Notes under the pieces: generated by a model | What the model saw: only the letters and a program-made list of their open reading frames with translations | Database searches by the model: none | What the model was told of the DNA's origin: nothing | Position numbers and translations under genes: made by a program | Shown here: positions 4,607 through 6,646 of the stretch, piece by piece | Numbering within the stretch: the stretch's first letter is position 1 | Layout: the number at the start of each line of letters is the position of its first letter | Origin: an uncultured Victivallales bacterium | Lineage (GTDB): Bacteria; Verrucomicrobiota; Lentisphaeria; Oligosphaerales; JAFGRS01 | Direction of reading: 5' to 3' | DNA length: 6,646 nucleotides | Assembly (NCBI GenBank): GCA_903834675.1 | Contig: CAILKC010000774.1 | Span: 1-6,646 of the forward strand

Positions 4607-6646
4607 TCAGCGGCGCGGTCCGACCGTGCTGAGGTCGATCGGCTCGAAGCCTAGCGACAGGGCAGGGGAGGTGTCGGCCAAGCGGTAGTCGTGCCGTGCG
4701 GCAGCCACAAACTGCGGATCCGCGACCACGCTCTCTTTGTCGAATCCCAAGCCCCGCCAGAACTCGAAGGGGCGGAACCACTGGGCGTAGGGCTCGTCTC
4801 CGGGGAGGCAGAACCTGAGCCCGCCGCCCGCCAGCCAGTAGAGGTTTCTGTCCCAGGTCGCGACCGTCTCCGGCATGCGGCGGCCAGCGTAGACCGCTAC
4901 CGACTCCGGGGAAGCGAAAGCGACGATGTTATGGTGGAACTCCGTGCCGCTGCTGTTGTTGGCGAAGTTGGCGATCAGGATCTGCCGCCGTGGGCCGTTG
5001 TCGACGAAGAGGTTGTTGAAGATCTTGTTGTCCTTGCCGCCCTGGACCATCAGCCCGCCATCCTGCGCCCCGTAGACCACGTTGTGGTGAACCGTGAAAC
5101 CGCCGGCGAAGGAGTCCAGGTAGATGCCCCAGGAGTTCCACATATCCCGGCCCATCATGGACGAGTAACCCCCGGTATCATGGATCAGGTTGTAGCGGAA
5201 GATGCTCTGCGTGCGGTGCTCGCGGCTGTGCTGGGTGACCTCCAGGCCGCCGGTGTCGTAGGTCTCGGTATTCAGATCGTGCAAGTGGTTGTACTCGACG
5301 ATGTTGTTGGTGCTGGTGTGATGGGCCAGGCTGATGCCCCAGCGGGTCGTGTCGTGGACGTGATTGTGGGCGATCAGGGCGCCATGGACCTGGTCGCCGG
5401 TGGAGATGCCGGCCACGTGTTTGTAGACCCAGCCGAGGTGGTGGATGTGGTTGTCGGAGATGACGGTGCCGCGCGGCGACTCGTCGACGTAGATGCCGCC
5501 CTCGGCGCCGTAGCAAATCTCGTTGCCGACGATGCGCGTGGTGCTGCCACGCTTACTGTGCAGCCCGGCTTTACCGAGGTTCCGCAGCCGACAGTTCTCG
5601 ATCGTGATGCCCTCGGTCTCGCGCAGGGTGAGGACCCCATCGGTGCTGCGGCCGTAGGCCACAAACCCATCGTCGGGAGTGTAGTCGGTCTCCTGCAGGG
5701 TCAGGCCGGAGAGTCGGATCCAGCGTACCGGCTTCTCGGGTTCGCCGCGGAATTCAAACAGGCGGGTCAGGCGCGGGGCGATGACGGGCGTGTCACCCGT
5801 CAGCGGCGCCGTCGGCCACAGGTAAAGGACCCGCGCCTGGCGGTCCAGGTACCACTCGCCGGGGCAGTCCAGCTCTTCCAGGAGGTTCTCCACAAAGTAG
5901 CGATCGCCACTGCAGATCTCGACGGCGGCTTCCTTGCCGCTGACTCCTACCAGCCCGGCGGCCACGTCGATCCGCTCCAGTTTGACGATTTCATTGAAGG
6001 CGCGGCAGGATGCCGGCGATGACGGCCAGAGATGCACTTCAGCTTCGGGCGCCTCGGCCCAGGAGAGCTTGACCTGGCCGCTGGCGAAGGGGAATTCGGT
6101 CTTGCTTTGGGTGGCGGCCAGGCCGCTGCCCCTGGCGATCTGCAGGCCGTTGGACGCCTTGTAGTCTTCGCCCTGAATGATCACCCGCTGCCGGCCGGGG
6201 GCGACGGGTGGCAAGCGCCACGAGGCGGCGCTCCAGTCTGGATCGTCGGTCAGCACCAGGGCGTCGAAGTTCAGCCCGCCGCCCTGGTCATTGGTCCAGC
6301 GTAGGGTACGCGCACCGGCTTGGAGGCTGAGGGTTGCGGTCTTGGCCCAGGCGAACTGCTGCCAGCCGCCCGAGTCCGGCAGGTTGGTCAGGACCGTCTT
6401 CTCGCCGCCGTCGACGCTGAAGCTGGTTTGTCCGGCCATATCGTCGCGGCCCAGTTGCTTCATGCCATGAGCATAGAGCAGCCAAACGTGGTAGGTGCCG
6501 TCCGTCGGAACTGCGACGTCCCACTCCAGCCAATCGCCGGCGTTGTGGGCTGCCCCAACCGCCTCGCCGAAGCAGTCCGGACGGACGTAGAGAAAGCCCT
6601 TGCGGTAGGGGTCGGCCGGGTCGTAGTTGGGGTAGCGCGCCCGGAC
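4607..6646 (-). CDS. Right-handed beta-helix protein, GH141-like, with inserted carbohydrate-binding-like domain (5' end outside window)
   Basis: The frame is open from the right edge, giving 679 visible residues; an internal ATG at 6463 falls mid-domain and is not the start. Visible residues 3-9 read ARYPNYD, a hallmark of the region before the helix in this family. Residues ~18-140 look like a beta-sandwich carbohydrate-binding insert (AGDWLEWDVAVP, GTYHVWLLYAHG, GGGLNFDALVLTDDPDW). Residues ~150-300 carry the family core with RYFVENLLEELD and GEWYLDR...LYLWP. From ~310 to ~590 there are beta-helix rungs with recurring N-x-[IVL]-[HY] turns (ISDNHIHHLG, IAHNHVHDT, VEYNHLHDL, FRYNLIHDTGG, HHNVVYG, FNNLFVDNG). 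Asp464 (YDTGGLE) and Asp511 (GIYLDSF), 47 residues apart, are candidate catalytic acids by analogy with GH141 beta-helix glycosidases. The end, ADPQF...DYRLADTSPAL..GFEPIDLSTVGPR, is the normal family C-terminus, so this end is intact. It probably cleaves or binds a glycan outside the cytoplasm; substrate unknown. Confidence 0.85.
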   Translation of the reverse strand, partial: VRARYPNYDPADPYRKGFLYVRPDCFGEAVGAAHNAGDWLEWDVAVPTDGTYHVWLLYAHGMKQLGRDDMAGQTSFSVDGGEKTVLTNLPDSGGWQQFAWAKTATLSLQAGARTLRWTNDQGGGLNFDALVLTDDPDWSAASWRLPPVAPGRQRVIIQGEDYKASNGLQIARGSGLAATQSKTEFPFASGQVKLSWAEAPEAEVHLWPSSPASCRAFNEIVKLERIDVAAGLVGVSGKEAAVEICSGDRYFVENLLEELDCPGEWYLDRQARVLYLWPTAPLTGDTPVIAPRLTRLFEFRGEPEKPVRWIRLSGLTLQETDYTPDDGFVAYGRSTDGVLTLRETEGITIENCRLRNLGKAGLHSKRGSTTRIVGNEICYGAEGGIYVDESPRGTVISDNHIHHLGWVYKHVAGISTGDQVHGALIAHNHVHDTTRWGISLAHHTSTNNIVEYNHLHDLNTETYDTGGLEVTQHSREHRTQSIFRYNLIHDTGGYSSMMGRDMWNSWGIYLDSFAGGFTVHHNVVYGAQDGGLMVQGGKDNKIFNNLFVDNGPRRQILIANFANNSSGTEFHHNIVAFASPESVAVYAGRRMPETVATWDRNLYWLAGGGLRFCLPGDEPYAQWFRPFEFWRGLGFDKESVVADPQFVAAARHDYRLADTSPALSLGFEPIDLSTVGPRR

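Noticed and set aside
4263..4688. Continuation of the DUF4434-like reading frame to a stop at 4686-4688, giving an apparent 241-residue protein
   Set aside because: The translation after about residue 100 is Arg/Ser/Ala-rich without fold. It is antisense to a signal peptide and CBM4/9-like domain that make clear sense on the minus strand.
4691..6022. Plus-strand open frame of 443 codons
   Set aside because: It is Val/Asp/Gly-rich shadow translation lying wholly antisense to the well-supported beta-helix gene, and has no family motifs. Long antisense frames are expected in GC-rich DNA.
1..6646. CRISPR arrays, tRNA or rRNA genes, insertion sequences, attachment sites
   Set aside because: Read on both strands, I saw no regularly spaced repeats, no cloverleaf or rRNA motifs, no transposase or integrase motifs and no terminal inverted repeats.

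Overview
The window is GC-rich bacterial DNA, almost completely coding. It is built from secreted, multi-domain carbohydrate-active proteins. The mix is a CBM9-like plus CBM4/9-like modular putative glycosidase, a DUF4434-type protein, and a right-handed beta-helix protein of the GH141-like sort with an inserted carbohydrate-binding-like domain. This repertoire is common in polysaccharide-degrading Planctomycetota, Lentisphaerota/Verrucomicrobiota, Armatimonadota and related uncultured lineages. No marker gene is present, so the phylum is an inference from gene content only.

Left half (1-4262), plus strand: three genes sit head to tail and look like one operon. A short unrecognised secreted protein (110-562) overlaps by an ATGA the start of an 1130-residue exported protein (559-3951). 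That protein has a CBM9-like domain, a CBM4/9-like domain, a further jelly-roll-like segment, a TIM-barrel-like putative catalytic region and a C-terminal beta domain. After an 11-base gap carrying a ribosome binding site comes the first ~100 residues of a DUF4434-like protein (from 3963).

Right half (about 4250-6646), minus strand: the 3' part of a large right-handed beta-helix protein enters from the right edge and ends at 4607. A second gene starts 69 bases downstream (4537). It encodes a signal peptide and a CBM4/9-like domain of the same kind as the one inside the 1130-residue protein.

The most notable thing is where the halves meet. Within about 15 bases near 4250 the DUF4434-like gene loses its 3' two thirds and the minus-strand CBM4/9 gene loses its 3' end, so two 5' gene halves face each other. 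The minus-strand gene also needs a one-base frame correction near 4350. This is what one breakpoint of an inversion would leave between two genes that once pointed the same way. It is equally what a chimeric amplification product or misassembly would leave. The sequence alone cannot decide between these.

I see no RNA genes, CRISPR arrays, transposases, attachment sites or convincing rho-independent terminators. No new defence or mobile system is evident. The interest lies in uncharacterised carbohydrate-active proteins and in the junction.
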